64,000 nt of DNA from JAFAXD01 sp035472475. Its GTDB lineage: Bacteria; Pseudomonadota; Alphaproteobacteria; Rhizobiales; Xanthobacteraceae. The stretch spans positions 7,009-71,008 of the forward strand of contig DATIPA010000146.1 in assembly GCA_035472475.1 (NCBI GenBank). Reading direction: 5' to 3'. A program made the translations under genes and the position numbers. Below the pieces are notes generated by a model that was given only the letters and a program-made list of their open reading frames with translations, made no database searches and had not been told where the DNA came from. Numbering within the stretch: the first letter of the stretch is position 1; every line of letters begins with the position of its first letter. Below, piece by piece: positions 63,637 to 64,000 of the stretch.

Positions 63637-64000
63637 ATGCCCGCCGCCTGCGCGCCCGCGATCGTCGCGCGCCAGGCGACCAAGCTTTTTCTCGACGGCG
63701 CGGTAGTCGCGTTCCGCCAGCTGTCGCTCACCGTCAACCCGCATGAGATCCTGTGTGTGGTCGGGCCGTCCGGTTGCGGCAAGACCACCTTCCTGCGCGC
63801 GATTGCCGGTCTCACCGACCTGAGCTCCGGCGAGCTTAGCGTCGGCGGCAAGCCGGTCGCCGGGCCGCCGGACGGCGTCGCCATGGTGTTCCAGCACTTC
63901 GGCCTGCTGCCGTGGAAGACCGTTTATGACAACGCGGCCTTTGGGCTCGCAATGGCCAGGGTGCCGCGGGCCGAGATCAAGGAGCGCGTCACGCACTATC
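63637..64000 (+). CDS. ABC transporter ATP-binding protein, N-terminal fragment (nitrate/sulfonate type)
   Basis: The gene continues beyond the window. The first 121 residues begin MPAACAPAIVARQATKLFLDG; the Walker A motif is VVGPSGCGKTTFLRAIAGL, followed by the Q-loop VFQHFGLLPWKTVYDN, the pattern LPWxTVxxN being typical of SsuB/TauB/NrtD ATPases. It should pair with a permease and a binding protein downstream. The orphan binding protein at 22.4 kb is of the same transporter class but too far away to assume a link. Confidence 0.9.
   Translation, partial: MPAACAPAIVARQATKLFLDGAVVAFRQLSLTVNPHEILCVVGPSGCGKTTFLRAIAGLTDLSSGELSVGGKPVAGPPDGVAMVFQHFGLLPWKTVYDNAAFGLAMARVPRAEIKERVTHY

Overview
The window is GC-rich chromosomal DNA from an alphaproteobacterium, most likely Hyphomicrobiales of the Bradyrhizobium/Rhodoplanes/Pseudolabrys type. 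The support is the gene content (a zinc-ligand-less DnaG beside RpoD, trxB followed by an LsrB-type LysR gene, DUF1236 and other rhizobial small proteins, a RopB-like porin) and dispersed palindromes of a kind I recall from these genomes. The genus cannot be fixed from the sequence alone.

Layout. 1-2490: the 3' end of uvrB, two paralogous small lipoproteins and a secreted protein. 2554-21621, minus strand: a tripartite tricarboxylate transporter locus. tctB and tctA are followed by eleven consecutive tctC-type periplasmic binding-protein genes, one of them frameshifted. The array is interrupted at 5.7-10.9 kb by an AT-richer plus-strand island of three genes: a secreted papain-like protease with a C-terminal DUF4384-like domain, an OmpA-domain protein, and an 8-TPR CHAT (caspase-like) protease. 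The island is bracketed by related C/G-rich hairpins and is the best candidate for an undescribed system. Two of the gaps between tctC genes hold copies of a double-hairpin repeat.

21.8-34.2 kb: tRNA-Ile2(CAU), an orphan ABC binding protein, phenylalanine hydroxylase, a DUF488/DUF2945/RecD-like helicase/nuclease group, rpoD and dnaG, a LysE exporter, a YqeY protein, and a divergent TetR/thioesterase pair. 34.3-46.0 kb: a methyltransferase, carB behind a terminator-containing leader, greA, a luciferase-like oxidoreductase, an Lrp regulator, trxB-lsrB, msrP, and an Old Yellow Enzyme gene behind an operator-studded promoter. 46.1-55.3 kb: an EF-G-like GTPase, an aspartate aminotransferase, a GST, a lone classical tctC, a GNAT gene broken by a stop codon, maiA, a VOC protein and a cold-shock protein. 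55.6-64.0 kb: small secreted proteins, a PRC-barrel protein, a frameshifted porin, DUF1236, the divergent AmmeMemoRadiSam pair, a cupin, and the start of an ABC transporter ATPase.

How the parts fit. The tct locus probably codes one membrane permease (TctAB) served by many binding proteins, which would widen the range of carboxylates taken up. The island is unrelated to it: all three products carry apparent export signals, so a proteolytic cascade in or facing the envelope is the simplest reading. Three genes (a tctC, the porin, the GNAT) carry single-event disruptions; without reads, true pseudogenes cannot be told from sequencing errors.
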